Below are positions 1-12,427 of a stretch of 64,000 bases of DNA, piece after piece. A program made the translations under genes and the position numbers. The notes under the pieces were generated by a model, which did no database searches, had not been told where the DNA came from, and saw only the letters and a list, made by a program, of their open reading frames with translations. The DNA comes from Tetrapyrgos nigripes. Its lineage: Eukaryota > Basidiomycota > Agaricomycetes > Agaricales > Campanellaceae. Numbering within the stretch: position 1 is the first letter of the stretch; the number at the start of each line of letters is the position of its first letter. The stretch covers positions 248,001 through 312,000 of the forward strand of contig JAACJM010000074.1 of NCBI GenBank assembly GCA_013368315.1. The letters run 5' to 3'.

Positions 1-2095
1 GTCGATTCCGGAGGCAACTCTTTCACGCTTCATTGCGTGAAGTCTTTCAGCCTCTTCACCATGCCATGACAACCCCAGCAGTCGTACGCTTTGGCGATGG
101 ACACTATCGCCGAGTTGTTTACCTTTTGGGCCCATATATCACAGATTATCCTGAACAGGTGCAGCTAGCATGTATTGTTCAGAACTGGTGTGGAAGGTAT
201 GATCATATGCTGCCCTAAACTCCTTATTATTCACTCATCCCTCATTCATTTAGATGTACAGCTTCATCTTCCAATCTGGATGGTCCAGGTGATCGGCGGA
301 CCCACACATTGACATCTGCACTGATGGATGCACTGGACTCGAAACAGCTTTGGGATAATTATGGTATTGTAGATGGTATAATGGTATGGAATCCGTGTAG
401 CATTTCGTGACAGATATGGCACTGATTTTGCTTTTCCAGCCATTCACCCATTATTTTCCGAATGCAGATATCCATGAACTCTTAGCACCGGACCTCTTAC
501 ATCAAATCATCAAGGGCACTTTTAAGGACCATCTCGTTACATGGGTTGAAGAATGGATTGACCAGAACCATTGTAAATCTGAAGCAAAAAAGATCAAGGC
601 TGAAATAGATCGAAGGTTTGCTCTATTCCATTTTTTGTTCTTCTGTAATACTAACCTCAATTCCGTCTTCTAGAATTGCAGCTGTACCCTACTTTCCGAA
701 TCTTCGTTGCTTTCCGCAAGGCCGTGGCTTCAAACAATGGACCGGCGATGACTCTAAAGCACTCATGAAGGTATGCAAGTATTTTTTAAAATTATATTCA
801 TTACTCTGACCGTTGTTTTAGGTCTATCTCCCTGCTATAAGTGGTATCATACCTCCTCAAATGGTCCGTGCCTTTGCAGCATTTCTCAATTTCTGTTACC
901 TTGTCCGTCGCAACATTATCAACCAGGACACCCTTGATGCGATTGATGCTGCAGTCACCGACTTTCATCGGGAACGCATTATATTTGCAGACGTGGGTGT
1001 ACGTAATCAGGAAACTGGCTTTTCATTGCCTCGTCAGCATTCCCTCACCCACTACCGTCATCTCATTGAAGAGTTTGGTGCACCGAATGGGCTCTGCTCT
1101 TCAATCACAGAGTCCAAACACATCAAGGCGGTCAAACAACCTTGGCGGCGATCCAGTCGTTTCGAAGCTCTGGGTCAAATGGTCACAGTCAATCAACGGC
1201 TAGACAAATTGACTGCGGTACGGGTTAACTTCTGCAGCCGTGGCATGCTTGCTGGACCCCTCTCAGAGACAGCTGACATTATAATGGGTCGGTTACCTCC
1301 TAATGATGAGGAAGATGATGATGGCAGTGACGTTGAAGGCCGAGACATAATGGGTGAAGTTAAATTAGCTTGTTGTCGAAGTACACATACTCTTTTTTCT
1401 TACCTGTTTATTGACTGATTTTGCTTGTAGTTCATGGTTTACCAACGGAGATGGAGGAGTTGGCCCATCACATAGATGTCCCGCAACTACCCTTCCTCAT
1501 AAGATGGTTCTTGTACCAGCAAGACTATCCCGATGCAGACCAAAATGCCCCTATCCTTCCCAGCCAACTACCTCATTATACTGGGCCAGTACACGTCTAT
1601 CCCTCTGCAGTGGCTACCTTTTACGCACCAAGTGACAAGTCCGGCATTGGTGGCTTGATGCGTGAGCGTATCCGATCTGTTTCGTCATGGAGAAAAGGTG
1701 CCGCGCGTCGAGACTGTGTGTATGTTGAGGGTGACCCTACCCAACTGGGCTTCCGTGGGCTACTCGTTGCACGAGTGATGTTGTTCTTCAGCATCAAGCG
1801 TCGCAAAGATCTACGGCGCTTTCCATGTGCACTTGTCACCTGGTTCTCAGCCTGGGGTGATGAACCCTGCTCAGATACCAGAATGTGGAGAGTGACCCCT
1901 GATGTAGGAAGGGACGGTATACGCACTCTGGATGTCATTCACTTGGATACAATTCTTCGAGGAGCTCATTTAATTGGTAATGCTGGAAGTACTTATTTAC
2001 CTCGAGGTTTTCGGGCTACAGAGAGTTTGGATGCTTTCACTTCATACTTTGTTAATAACTTAGCAGATCATCACACTCATGAAATAGTATTCTGA
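1..2095 (+). CDS. Plavaka-type transposase, 3' part (5' end outside window)
   Basis: This is the C-terminal part of a DNA transposase of the Plavaka superfamily, a basidiomycete group of CACTA-related elements. It is open at the left edge, so the start is not seen. Exons joined by ordinary GT-AG introns (first donor at 197, next exon from 254) read through family motifs: GPYITDYPEQVQLACIVQNW near 90-190, DGPGDRRT near 280, ADIHELLAPDLLHQIIKGTF then DHLVTWVEEW near 465-560, GFKQWTGDDSKALMKVYLPA near 727-836, and ITESKHIKAVKQPWRRSS near 1107. An acidic linker (EEDDDGSDVEG) precedes the last intron, and the final exon runs from about 1432 to a stop at 2095. No internal stop is forced in the joined exons, so this copy may be intact on this side. 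The family call rests on recognised motifs, not on a search. Confidence 0.8.
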
Positions 2096-2239
2096 TTTCT
2101 TCATACATCTCGTCGCTGTAGGGTGCTTGTGGCAGTGAGTTTCTGGAATGAGTCCAAATAAGGAAGGAGCCATGCAGCTTGCACTCAGTTGCGTTTTACG
2201 GACTCAAAGCTCACTCGAGATCCCACAGATTTCATTGGT

Positions 2240-2390
2240 CCATCAGACCTTCGTGTGCTCATTCACCAGACAGTTTACAGACTTCAGACTCTACAGATAC
2301 ATTGGCCACAGACCATAGACTCGACAGATACTCTAGTACAGATCAAAGACTTGTCAGACTCGGCCTGCCAGACGCCAGACAGCCCAGATA
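2240..2390 (+). repeat. AGAC-rich subterminal array
   Basis: About ten copies of (C/T)AGAC lie within 150 bp, as in accagacagtttacagac and gccagacgccagacagc. They begin about 150 bp after the Plavaka stop codon. Short clustered motifs near the ends are usual binding sites for CACTA-like transposases, so this may be the subterminal region of the Plavaka element (inference). Confidence 0.4.
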
Positions 2391-3538
2391 ATGTTGCAAT
2401 TTTACTGATGTAGTAGAAGTGATGAATTGCTATCTGTGAATTATCTCCCCTCGAGGCCTGAGGTGGGAGATAATTCGCCCGGTCCGTGATTTTGGATCGT
2501 TTCAGCGGCCCGTTAATCTCGCGCTGATGCAACTCGGATACTACTTAGATCTCGCATTGTTCTACTCTACTTGCATCTGCCGCTGCGAGAATAGTTCTAA
2601 TTTATTCTAGCAGTGTTCTATCAACAAGAACCGTTCTGAGTGGTTCCAACGGCGTTCTCTGTGCCAGAACGGTTCCATTTGTTGCAACGGTGACGCAACC
2701 AAGTTCTAACGACGGTGTATCATACCAGAACTGTTCCTGTGGATGGAACGTCTGGAACGCCGTTAGAACATAGCGTCGTTTTCACCGATGACTCGTCGTC
2801 AAGGTAGTTGAGTATGGAGGACTCGAGAGAGGTCATTTTGATGGGGAGTTAAGTGGGTGTGCCGCTGGTATTTGTATTGCTGGAGCAGTACACAGGCTCA
2901 CAGCCTCTCCACCAATTCTCCATGCTATGACAGTATTAGTTCAAATTTCAGATAGTGATGCAGTATCATTATGCATCTGACCAGTAATGCAGAATCGAGA
3001 GAAGTCATAGAAGAACGGCCAGGGAAGATTTCCTGTTCGCCACCACGACTCGGAAGAGTTATGACAGTGCAAACTTGGTGCAAACAAATGGGGGCGTCTA
3101 ATACACACGATTTGTCTTTTATACGGGTAAGGAGCACCCATAGTCTTTGTTGATCTAATGACCCGTACCGAGTAGCCTATAGGAATTCTGCCGACGACTC
3201 ACTTGTATGACCCTACTAGTAGTTGAACTAGTTTTACCGGTTACGAGTCCTATTTATAGGACGAGTCTTATTGTGAGCTCAAATGGCCGCATTTTTCGTA
3301 TCCCGGGAAATCCTATTCTGTCAGCTCGGGAAACTTGGCACTAAGCACCTTCTCCGCAAATTCTCCGCTATTCTCTGTCAAGCTTTCGTCAAGCAACGAA
3401 CCAGTGCCCAGTGCCCAGTCCATGACACACATCTACCTCTTTAGAGTCAATTGCGTGTTGTGCAATGAAATGAGGACTCGTACCTGCCGCTGTATACAGT
3501 GGCCCTCACCGACATATTGCATGATAGGATAGGATAGG

Positions 3539-3766
3539 TAGGGCTCCGCACTGTACAGTAATACTGGGTTGTACTGGATAGTACGGGTTTTCTCTTTGAA
3601 GAAAATGTCAAGCAGACTTAAAAAAGTACACGTGTCTCTACTTTCTACTGAACAGGCTCTAAGATTATCCGTCCAGTACCCGTACCCGTACTAATTCTTG
3701 CAGCAACCGTACCCGTCATATGATGCCCGTACAACCGTACGAGTACTGGGACGGTGCGGAGCCCTA
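3539..3766. mobile_element. hAT-type MITE, 228 bp, 8-bp TSD
   Basis: The element starts TAGGGCTCCGCAC and ends GTGCGGAGCCCTA, and the imperfect inverted similarity continues inward through gtacaacc-type sequence. It is flanked on both sides by the exact 8-bp direct repeat aggatagg (3531-3538 and 3767-3774). An 8-bp target duplication and a TIR starting TAGGG fit the hAT superfamily. It has no coding capacity and is GTAC/GGTACG-rich inside, so it is non-autonomous. Its TIR differs from that of the 59168-63653 hAT, so that element is not obviously its parent. Confidence 0.85.
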
Positions 3767-4494
3767 AGGATAGGTCTAGGACCATGAGAATACGACCGAG
3801 GCGCAACACAGAGGGTAGACACCAGCTACAGATCCTCATTATGGGGATTCAAAATACTTGGAAATTGGGTTTCTTCCATGAAGGCGAAGCTCCTGGAGAT
3901 AAATGGCGGAGGAGAGTGGACGATGTCAAAACTGCTGGCAGTGGTCCGGGATGACTAATTGTCATCTGTAGCCCCTATCTTGCTTCTTTGAAGAAAGAAC
4001 CTTCGTTGCCTGTGTGCACATAAAGACTATTTCTGCTGGCACAATCTGTATTGAACCTGTAACTAACAGGACACAATGAAAACAAGAACAAAAGCTAGTA
4101 AGCAGTGCGTACAAACCAGCTATGTACGTAGCAAATGAAGTAAATGTACATACTACGAAACAAACGGCATGAGTCCACGTCCCTCTTCAGTCCGTGGACA
4201 AGTAGAATAAATCATCGAGATGGTCATCGGTAATGATACAACGGCAAAGCAGACTGACTAACAAGTCCACAGCAGCCACAAAACAGCGAACACCGAAGCA
4301 AAGAAGAAAAAAGTCCGCCCAACCAAAAAGGGAGAAGCGGACCACACGCATGTCCACCACTTGGAAAGTAGCAATTTATAGCATCTTACATCTAGGAGCC
4401 CTCCTACCCTTCATTGGAATAACCCCTCTTCGTACTTCTCCTGACCATGACCACGACGAAGAAAGAAAGGCATGGCCAAGGAAAGCCAATGGTC

Positions 4495-7400
4495 TTAATG
4501 CCAGGAAGGGTAATATACCCTCGGGTCATCCCAGGACTCTGTTTTTGCCAACGAGGGAAAGAAAAAAGAGCGAGAGTCAGCGTTACAATAGACGTCCACG
4601 ATTAATGATAGAGAAGCAGCAACAGTGTACGAATATGAGGAATACGCACCCTCTGTAATTCCCTCCAAGCGAGATATAAAACAACCATGGCAGCTGTTTC
4701 GAGTACGGTAGCGATGAAGGAGCCGTCTATGCGGGAGTTTGCGCGCTGTTGGGATGAAAAAGAAAGGTATATTAGTATGTGTGAAGGAAGACGAAGGGCA
4801 GGGAGGATAAGAAAAGATGAATGGGACACTGAATAAAAGAATAAGAAAGCATCGAAGATGTCGTCCAATCATTCCACACTTCCACGGCTGTAACCTCTAC
4901 CACAGCGACCACCTCGGACGATGACACGGACTGGGACACAACCAATCCTTCCTATCCCTTGACTGACCCGTTTGCACTTGCCAATCCCAAACGCTTGAAG
5001 TCGCAACCATCATCACTACGCACCACGGCAGTTTTGGGTCTTTCAGGGCCCATGGCCATGAACATCAGTACCCTGAGCAACCCGCAAAACAGAAACATCA
5101 CCACCATATATCACCACGTCGTGTCTAGACCTAGGGATCTTCTGTGGGTCAAATTCATGAAGAGCAGGGACATCATCACCACAACCATCGCCACAGCCAC
5201 TAGCAGTTAACGATCTCGTTCCGTCTCATCTCGTCCCGTTCCGTTTGACTGTCTAGTGTCAACAGCCACGTTGACATGTACATTGAATGGTGAATGGTAG
5301 AATGACGTCCACAGCTACACCACCATCTTCATCATCGTCATCAAACACCGACACGGACATCAACAATGACACCGGCCAAGACACGTTACGTCTCCAAATG
5401 CAGAAATAGAAAGAAAGAAAGGAGATAAGAGATATCATTGACTCTGAGAGCATATCCAGCGCGAAATTCGTGGCAGCTGTGGCAGAAGGAAAAGAAACGG
5501 AAAGATACGAAGAAAAAAAGCAAGGAAAAAGATATGAGAAAGAAAAGGGACAAAGTAGAAACACGGCAAGGCACGATAATGAAACGCAGACGACGGCCAT
5601 TCTACCAGCACCAGCACTACTGCACCAGCCCGAGTCTGGGTTCCAGTCAAATGTTGAGCAGAGCGGAAAAGAAAAACCCGACCGAACCCAGCGATCAGAA
5701 AACGCAACCAAAACCACCACACTCAGAAAATCCGAACCACCACTCCAAAAAGTTGCCAACCGCAAAAGGCCACCTCACCAGCCATCTCTTTCTCCCTCTC
5801 CAAGAAAAAAAAAAACAAAGGACCAACAAACGACTCCAAACCACCAAAGCGTTACGCATCAAACCCGAAAAAACATACACGCAAAACCCCAATCTCAAAG
5901 TCTCAAAAGAAAGTCAAAAACTCACATCACATACAACCCTCCCCAACAAAAAACCACGCGAGCTGGCTCAACACGAAAAGGACCGCGGCGAGGACGTAGA
6001 ACCATACCGCTTTGGGTTCGGAGAGGATGAAGAGGACGATGTAGGAGACGATGAGGAAGAAGAGGAGGGCGGCACTGTGGTAGGGAAGGAGGTATTAGTA
6101 TAGTGTATGATGAGCATGGAATGAGAAAGGTATGAGTAAGAGTGTGATGCAAGATGTATGGTTAAGGTGGGACAAATGCGTGAATAGAACAAAGCAAGGA
6201 CAGATTGTAGATAGTAATTCGAGGTGTTGAAGAAAGACTCAAGTACTCACACAGCAGGCCATATACTCGTCAACACAAGCAACGGGATACTCTTCAACCT
6301 CAATGGATCTGATTTATCTGGTCCGAGTGTATCTGTGAACCCAGGCCTACGTCTAGTGAGATGTATAGTGTAACGACGAAGAGGGCGAGGGTGAGGAGGG
6401 ACATCGGCTGTGTAGTTGACGTTGATCATGGAGAGACGCGTAGGTGACACATAGACCGAACGGGACGTGGATGCGGACGTTGGCGTTGTAGCACATAGAT
6501 ATGCACATCGATACACGGATAGACGAAAAGAGGAAGAGGAACAGAGAGAGAAGGGGTGGTTAGCGTCATCATTAGCGGCAGTGTTTACGAGCAGAAGTGG
6601 GAAAACGGCAAGGCCAAAGCAGAAAGAAAGGCAAAATTGAGGAGGGTATGCGGTAGCGAGGAGATAAGAAGAGCAGCATAGAGTAGTAGACAGTCTACAG
6701 ATAAGAATGTTCGAAGAAAAGAAGGAAGAGCCCACCGGACGGGCAAGCGAAGCGAGTAGAAAGCCGGAAAAGAACGGAAAGAATCGAGAAGAAAAGAAAG
6801 GAACGAAAGGAACGAAAAGAAGCAGCAACGGGCTAAGCGGCGATTACGTCGTAGAAGCGCAGAAATACAGTCGCAGTTAGTCGCAGTTGAGTCGCAGCGG
6901 CACTGGAATGGGAGTGGGAGTGGAAGTGGGAGTGGGAATGAAGAAGGCGTTGCACGTTGTCGTCCTCATTCCAGATGGAAAGAGGAAGCGACGATGAAAA
7001 CATGAAGCAGGCAAACAAAGCGTCGCAACGAACAACAAAAACATCGAAGGTATGAAACGGGACAAAACGAAGGCAAAAACATTTCAAATATATAATGTAT
7101 AGCGCATACTCACCACAACACTCCCAGCCGTCCCATCCTCAATCACTTGAGTCGCAATAACAGCGTTCCACACCAGGACCAAAACAACGCAGCAACCAAT
7201 CCAGCGTGGATAGCTGTTAGTATGACGAGAGTGTTGTGCCTTGTTCTAACACGGAACCGGTGGTTAAGATTTGGAAGGGGAGGGTGAGGAAGTAGAGGAT
7301 GAGGAGGGAGAGAAATTCGAAGCGCCTGTGAAATGTGAGAACCAGGGAGGAGGGATAGTCAGTATGGTGGTATAGATGGTATCTTGAAAGACAGAGAGAA

Positions 7401-7717
7401 TAGTAGTCCTAGAAATAGAAGGAACTCACCAACAGCAGCAACCCTCCTATTCGTTACCCAAGCCAAGTGCACCACTACTGAGATACTCAACGCACACGCA
7501 ACGATATTTGCTATATTCCTACACTTCCATCTGACCCTACTCTTTCTATTCCACAAGTCGGGTTGACACCCATAGGTGCCGAAGTAGATGAGGCTGATAG
7601 GCCAGTTAAGAGAGGTGTTCTGGAGCTGAGATCCTTTATTTGCCGGTAGAAAAGGTTACACCACGTATACGAGGGTACGTGTGTACATAGGGGTTTGAAG
7701 TCACCGAAGGAAGTCAT
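4495..7717 (-). CDS. Chs7-like chitin synthase export chaperone (frame-broken copy)
   Basis: The gene encodes a polytopic membrane protein of the Chs7 family, which helps class III/IV chitin synthase leave the ER. Conserved blocks appear in order on the minus strand: start MTSFGDFKPLC (7717), GVNPTC (about 7565), NIANIVACALS, FLSLLILYFLTLPFQILTTG (about 7310-7260), VILTAIHAGLVAALFW, IATQVIEDGTAGSVV, an exon with LLTLALFVVTLYISLD (about 6400), SIPLLVLTSIWPA (about 6260), VLFVLSQLAWFF (about 5970), DGSFIATVLETAAMVVLYLA (about 4720) and the C-terminal ESWDDPRVYYPSWH with stop at 4495. Splice sites look normal, but introns of about 0.7 and 1.2 kb are long for this group. The conserved protein changes frame at seven or so points, mostly by one base in short homopolymers (for example the A6 run at 5948-5953). 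Either the consensus has indel errors or the gene is a young pseudogene. Confidence 0.8.
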
Positions 7718-8902
7718 AATGATGGTTGGTTAAACGTTAGAGGCTATTGACGTTAACGTTTGGGTTGGTGATGATGATGATGGTACTGTCTGTTATGTAG
7801 CCCTGTCAAGTGTCACCGACTTTTGACGAGAGCCCTTTGATGATTGTTGGGTAGTTTAGAGTGTATGTCGCGGTTGGGGAAGGGAAAGAGTAACCGACGG
7901 CAACGTGGCTGGCTGGCTGGCTTGCTGGCTGATTGGCTGTTCCTGGGCACGGCACCTGAGCATAGGATGAATGATGTGAGTACAGTGTGCGAGAATGAAT
8001 AGCTAAATGCGACCACATGCAGATAACTCGAATGATCAAGGAGAAGTGATGAAGACTCTGATGTAGGTGCCCAGCACAATAAAAAGAGGCGAGTAGGGGT
8101 AATGAGAATGATTAGGGTGAGGCCAAAGCGCTACGTAGTACTACCGGCAATATAAATAAGGAAAAGGGGGAAGAATGATAGAGACTGATCATGGCAGTTA
8201 TAAAAGCGACCGGATGTACACACCTTGACCACTACCGAATGCTTTTCGTGACTTGCAGATGGGAGTCAAGCTGAAGCAGGAGAAACGGCTTCCAGACTCG
8301 CTGATGACACGAAACCCCCTTTGAGTTGAGTACAGCCCTGACCCGGACGAAGATCCTGTTTTCTCCTGACAACCAACAACCATTGAGTCCGTCAATGTTC
8401 GAAGGACTTTCTTCAAGTCTCTGCTCACCCTTTCGTCTTCAAAAGTCGCTGGAGCTGAAGCAACTAGAAATCTCAGGAAGTCTCTCGGTCAAATCGGATC
8501 CTCAAGGCCTCATGCATCATAAGTCACGGCCGTCTCCAACGACTGTCCACGAGATCAGATGCCAAGGGCTATCAACCGGCCGCCGGTCCCTGGTCTGATA
8601 CGACTGAGAAACGAGCTGAAATAGGTCTTCCCGAACGGACCGAGAATGAGGAAGGAAATGAAGATTGGAGCTAACCTCACCAAGCGTTGGGAGGAAGCGC
8701 CGTAATGTCCGTGGACTGGACTTTTCTCAGCCTAATGACTCGGCATGTAATATTAATGATGTATATGATTCATGATCTCAAAAAAGTCCTAGTCGTAAAT
8801 CGTGCAATTTTGTGTAGCTTGCCCAGCTACATTAGGGTATGTACTAGATATGTATAAAACAACAGCAACAACATTCTCATTACATTATCCTCAAGTTGGA
8901 CA
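7718..8902. other. Intergenic region between Chs7-like gene and GH3 gene
   Basis: This is 1.2 kb between the Chs7-like start and the beta-glucosidase stop. It should hold the Chs7-like promoter. Several short frames occur on the minus strand at 8198-8700, including one hydrophobic run near 8640, but none has a recognisable domain or a convincing splice chain. A short ggctggctggctggcttgctggctg microsatellite lies near 7907-7932. Confidence 0.4.
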
Positions 8903-11900
8903 TCATGAAGACTTGGTCCAAGTGGTTTCCTAGAAACAAAGAACGAAAGAGTCAAATACCGCGAGGGTATGCAAATAATAAAACCAATACGCACCAAAGG
9001 CAAATCTCTCGAGCTAGACCCAACATGGATTCCAAAACTCGCCCTTGGGGATGTACCATTGCTGATTGACGACGTCCCAGACCTACATGAGCCGGAAGAG
9101 AGAAAGGAGGAGTTGACGTTAACACCCATGATAAGGAGGACTTCAGACGCGTATAAGACAGAAGGACTTACACTCAAATCCTTTCTCCTCAGCTCAAAAG
9201 TCGCAGTTTTTGAGGCACCGGGAGCGATATCCTTAACCTTGTTGAACCCACGAAGAACCCTGGGTGGTTGGTCGTCTTCGGGAATGGTGAGGTACTAAAC
9301 AAAGGCAACGACAACAAGTTTGGTCAGAATTCTCGGCGAGTCGCTTCTGCCAATTAATCACTCACCAGCTGAGCAACCTCGCTTCCAGTAACATTCCCAC
9401 TGTTCGTCACAGTGGCAGAAACACTGAGCAAGACATCATAAAGCGAGTTGCTTCCATCAAAATCAGCGAAGGCTTCAGCGGTGTCTTGAATAGCCAATTC
9501 GTCGGGATGGGCAGCAGACTCGTCGATGGAGATATCGGAGAAGGCGAAAGTGGTGTAGGAGAGCCCGAAGCCGAATTCTAGAGAGGGGTACAATTGATAA
9601 GCGACAGTTGAGAAAGGGTGAACAGTATTAAGGGGAAAATGGAGCATACCATAACGAGGAGTAATATTCTTCGCATCAAAGTACCGGTAGTCCACGAACA
9701 CACCCTCGGTGAAGTTGGATTGGGGTGCTGTCACCTTGTCCTCCACAATGGTTCCAGGCTGTCCGTCATCGTCATCGTCAGCACCGTCTCCACTTGACCT
9801 AAAACCAAAGAAAAAACACCCACATAGTAATCATCATACGACTTGGCCCAAGTAAACGGCAACTTCCACTGGGATTAACATCTCCATAAAGCACATCAAC
9901 TAATCCATTACCCGACTCTTGTCCAGGATACCAAGCAGCGACAATAGCCGTAACATTATCATTCTCAACCCACTTTTCAATGTTCACGACTCCGGGAATA
10001 TGCATGACGAGGACGACGTTGGAAGAAGAGTTGACAGCGGAGGCGATGAGGTTGTTCATGTGCTCGTCGAGTTCAGTGTCTTTGCGGTCGTAGCCTTCGG
10101 AAGCCCATGCGTGGACGAAGACGAGGGTGACGTCGGCGGTGGAAGGAGAGATTGGATGGCGGCGTCGGCGCCGGAGTCGAGAGTGATAGCGGAGATCTAA
10201 GTATCAATGGCGTTGGCGTCAGCAACAGAGATGGGCTAACAAGAGCAAGAAGGCATACCTCTGCACCAGTGTCGATAGCTCGCTTCTTAAGAGCATCCAG
10301 AGGGGTCACGATGTAAGGGGCATAGGCGGCTCCACTTCCTCCACCCATGCTCATAGTTCCATTCTTCATTACAATCAAATATTAGCCAAGCTGGTCCGTA
10401 CCCATAGGAAGCGGAGCAAACTCACCAAATTGTCTCTTGGGCACTCACCTGCACCTCCTCCACAAGGAGTCGTGCCGAGAGCATTACCAGTGGCATCATT
10501 TCCTAAGTAGATGCATTTATGTTATTGACGAGAAGGGCATTGCAACGTTGACAGGGTCTCACCTAGGACAGCGATACGTTGAGGGTTCTGAAGAGGGAGA
10601 ACGCCAGTGTTCTTCAACAACGTAGCACCGTTTGAGCCGATAGTCCGGATAAGTTCGGCAGTCTCCTCTTTGCGAACATCACGGTACTCGTCGGGAACGT
10701 CGTACATAGCACGACCGACGCCGTTCTAATTAACCAGGCAAGATATCAGAACTGTTTTGACAACATCGGAGAAACAACGTCGAAACTCACAAATATCACC
10801 GGCGGAAGCTTCTTCTTATCTTGCCCTAACCATACCCAAGGTATCAAAACACGAGTAGCCGAGTCCGTCACGCGTTCCTCTGGGACAGTCCCATTTCTAA
10901 CCAGCTCAACAAGGGCCGGTCCCCACATTGAGCCGAAAAGTGAACCGAACCCACTCCCAGGCATGGAAAGATCCATACCACCGAGGGCTGCAGCTGTATT
11001 ATCGTGTTGGCCTCCCAGTCGGACCTACATGTCAGAAGAAAAGAAAGAGCAAGAGCAATGAGCTGAGATATTCATATGGAAAGGAGAAAAAAAAGGAATG
11101 ACTAACATGATAGACCCTTGGAAGGCGAGCTCCTTCTTCAACAAGTGGTTCTGGGTGTAGGCATTGTGGCACGATTGGGTCTGGTTGACTTCGTTGTAAC
11201 TGCACATCACCTGAATAGGGGTAAGAGTTTAGCTTCCTGGAAAAGAAGTAATGAAGCTCTCGGGCACTTACATGCGAAGCACCAGCTCGGACACTTTCGG
11301 CGAATGACCAGAGATACACTTCATGGGTAGTCTTATCGTCGATGTTGGAGGAGATGGAACGTTGCTCCCCAGTAGGGAAGATAGCATATGACTCTGAGTA
11401 GTTGAACTGATTACGGAAGGTTTCTTGCTCGTATCCAATGAACTAAAAGGAAGATGTCGGTCAAGTACAAGTACAAGTAGACGATAAAAAGGCCTACGTG
11501 TTTAGCTGTAGCAGCGACGCCGCTGTCCTGTAACCCTTTAACCGAGAGATAACTGGCTACACCAGTAGCGTAAGCCTACAGTGTGTTCTAGATGAGCAAC
11601 GCTTCGACGACCAGGCAATTTGAGAGCACTCACGTCGGCATACCATCTGGTGATAAACGAAACAGCATGACGCGTCAGTTAACCATTGGGAGTATATACA
11701 ATACTCACCCTTCCCAGTTACGGCCCATTCTAGAAAACAGACACATGAGAACACATAGGCTTCGCTAGCGACTACAACTTACCGTGGGGCCCGACCCAAA
11801 GGACCTCCAGTCACTGGAGCCAATGCGATGTGTACACCTTCATCGTAGTATTCCTGAATGTGGAGAAGCAATTAGCCTAGTCTGTGAAGATTGATCAAGC

Positions 11901-12427
11901 ACCGCTTACTTGACCCATGGCAAGAGAACGCTTGTAGATGAGTTCTTCGTCCCAGGACGCAGCGGCGGCGAGACCAACAGCAAACTGGCTGACTCCATGT
12001 ACTGGACGAACACCAGCAGGGCCATCCTCAAGACCTAGAAACCAACCAGTTCAGTTTAGCGAAGATGAAGACCATTGATAACGCACAGAAGCCTTCAATG
12101 CCCAAACGCGGAACACCTCCCGTGTTTCCGACACATCGTCCTGGGATACCGGTGGTAATATTCACCTTCTCCTCAAGAGTCATGTTCGCGACGAGGGCTG
12201 AAGCCTTTGCGAAAGCATCAGACCAGGACTTTCCACCGGTGAGGGCAGCTATAGAAAAGCCCAACACATTAGTTATGGTGACCAATGGGGACAAGCAGCA
12301 ACGACGTACGCGCAGACCACCTAGTGCCATTCCCGCTGTCCAAGCTGGCGATGTCAAGGAAGTTGTCAGCGAAAGCTTGAGGTACAAAGAGAGCGATTGC
12401 GAAAGCGAGAACAGTGTCGAACTTCAT
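8903..12427 (-). CDS. GH3 family beta-glucosidase, secreted (frame breaks present)
   Basis: The protein is a glycoside hydrolase family 3 beta-glucosidase that would release terminal glucose outside the cell. The start at 12427 gives a signal peptide, [20 protein letters not shown]. Further exons encode [13 protein letters not shown], the N-terminal block [67 protein letters not shown], a nucleophile exon with the SDW motif near 11015 followed by [18 protein letters not shown], then [52 protein letters not shown], and a fibronectin-III-like C-terminus ([26 protein letters not shown]). There are about fifteen short introns. The reading frame slips by one base near 11015, 10152, 9862 and 9036, each beside a short homopolymer, while the protein stays conserved across the slips. 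It is divergent from the GH92 gene. Confidence 0.87.

Larger units (their letters stand above)
2096..4494. other. Gene-poor repeat-rich intergenic DNA
   Basis: No open reading frame here looks like a real gene. The stretch downstream of the Plavaka gene holds an AGAC-rich array, a set of GAAC/GTTC dyads (about 2610-2780) and one MITE, all listed separately. The rest shows no structure I can name. It probably includes the 3' end of the Plavaka element, but I could not define its terminal repeat because the left end lies outside the window. Confidence 0.5.

Noticed and set aside
5438..6103. 221-codon plus-strand frame, Lys/Glu-rich
   Set aside because: It lies opposite the introns and exons of the Chs7-like gene in purine-biased DNA. 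The minus strand carries the conserved helices, so this is a compositional shadow.
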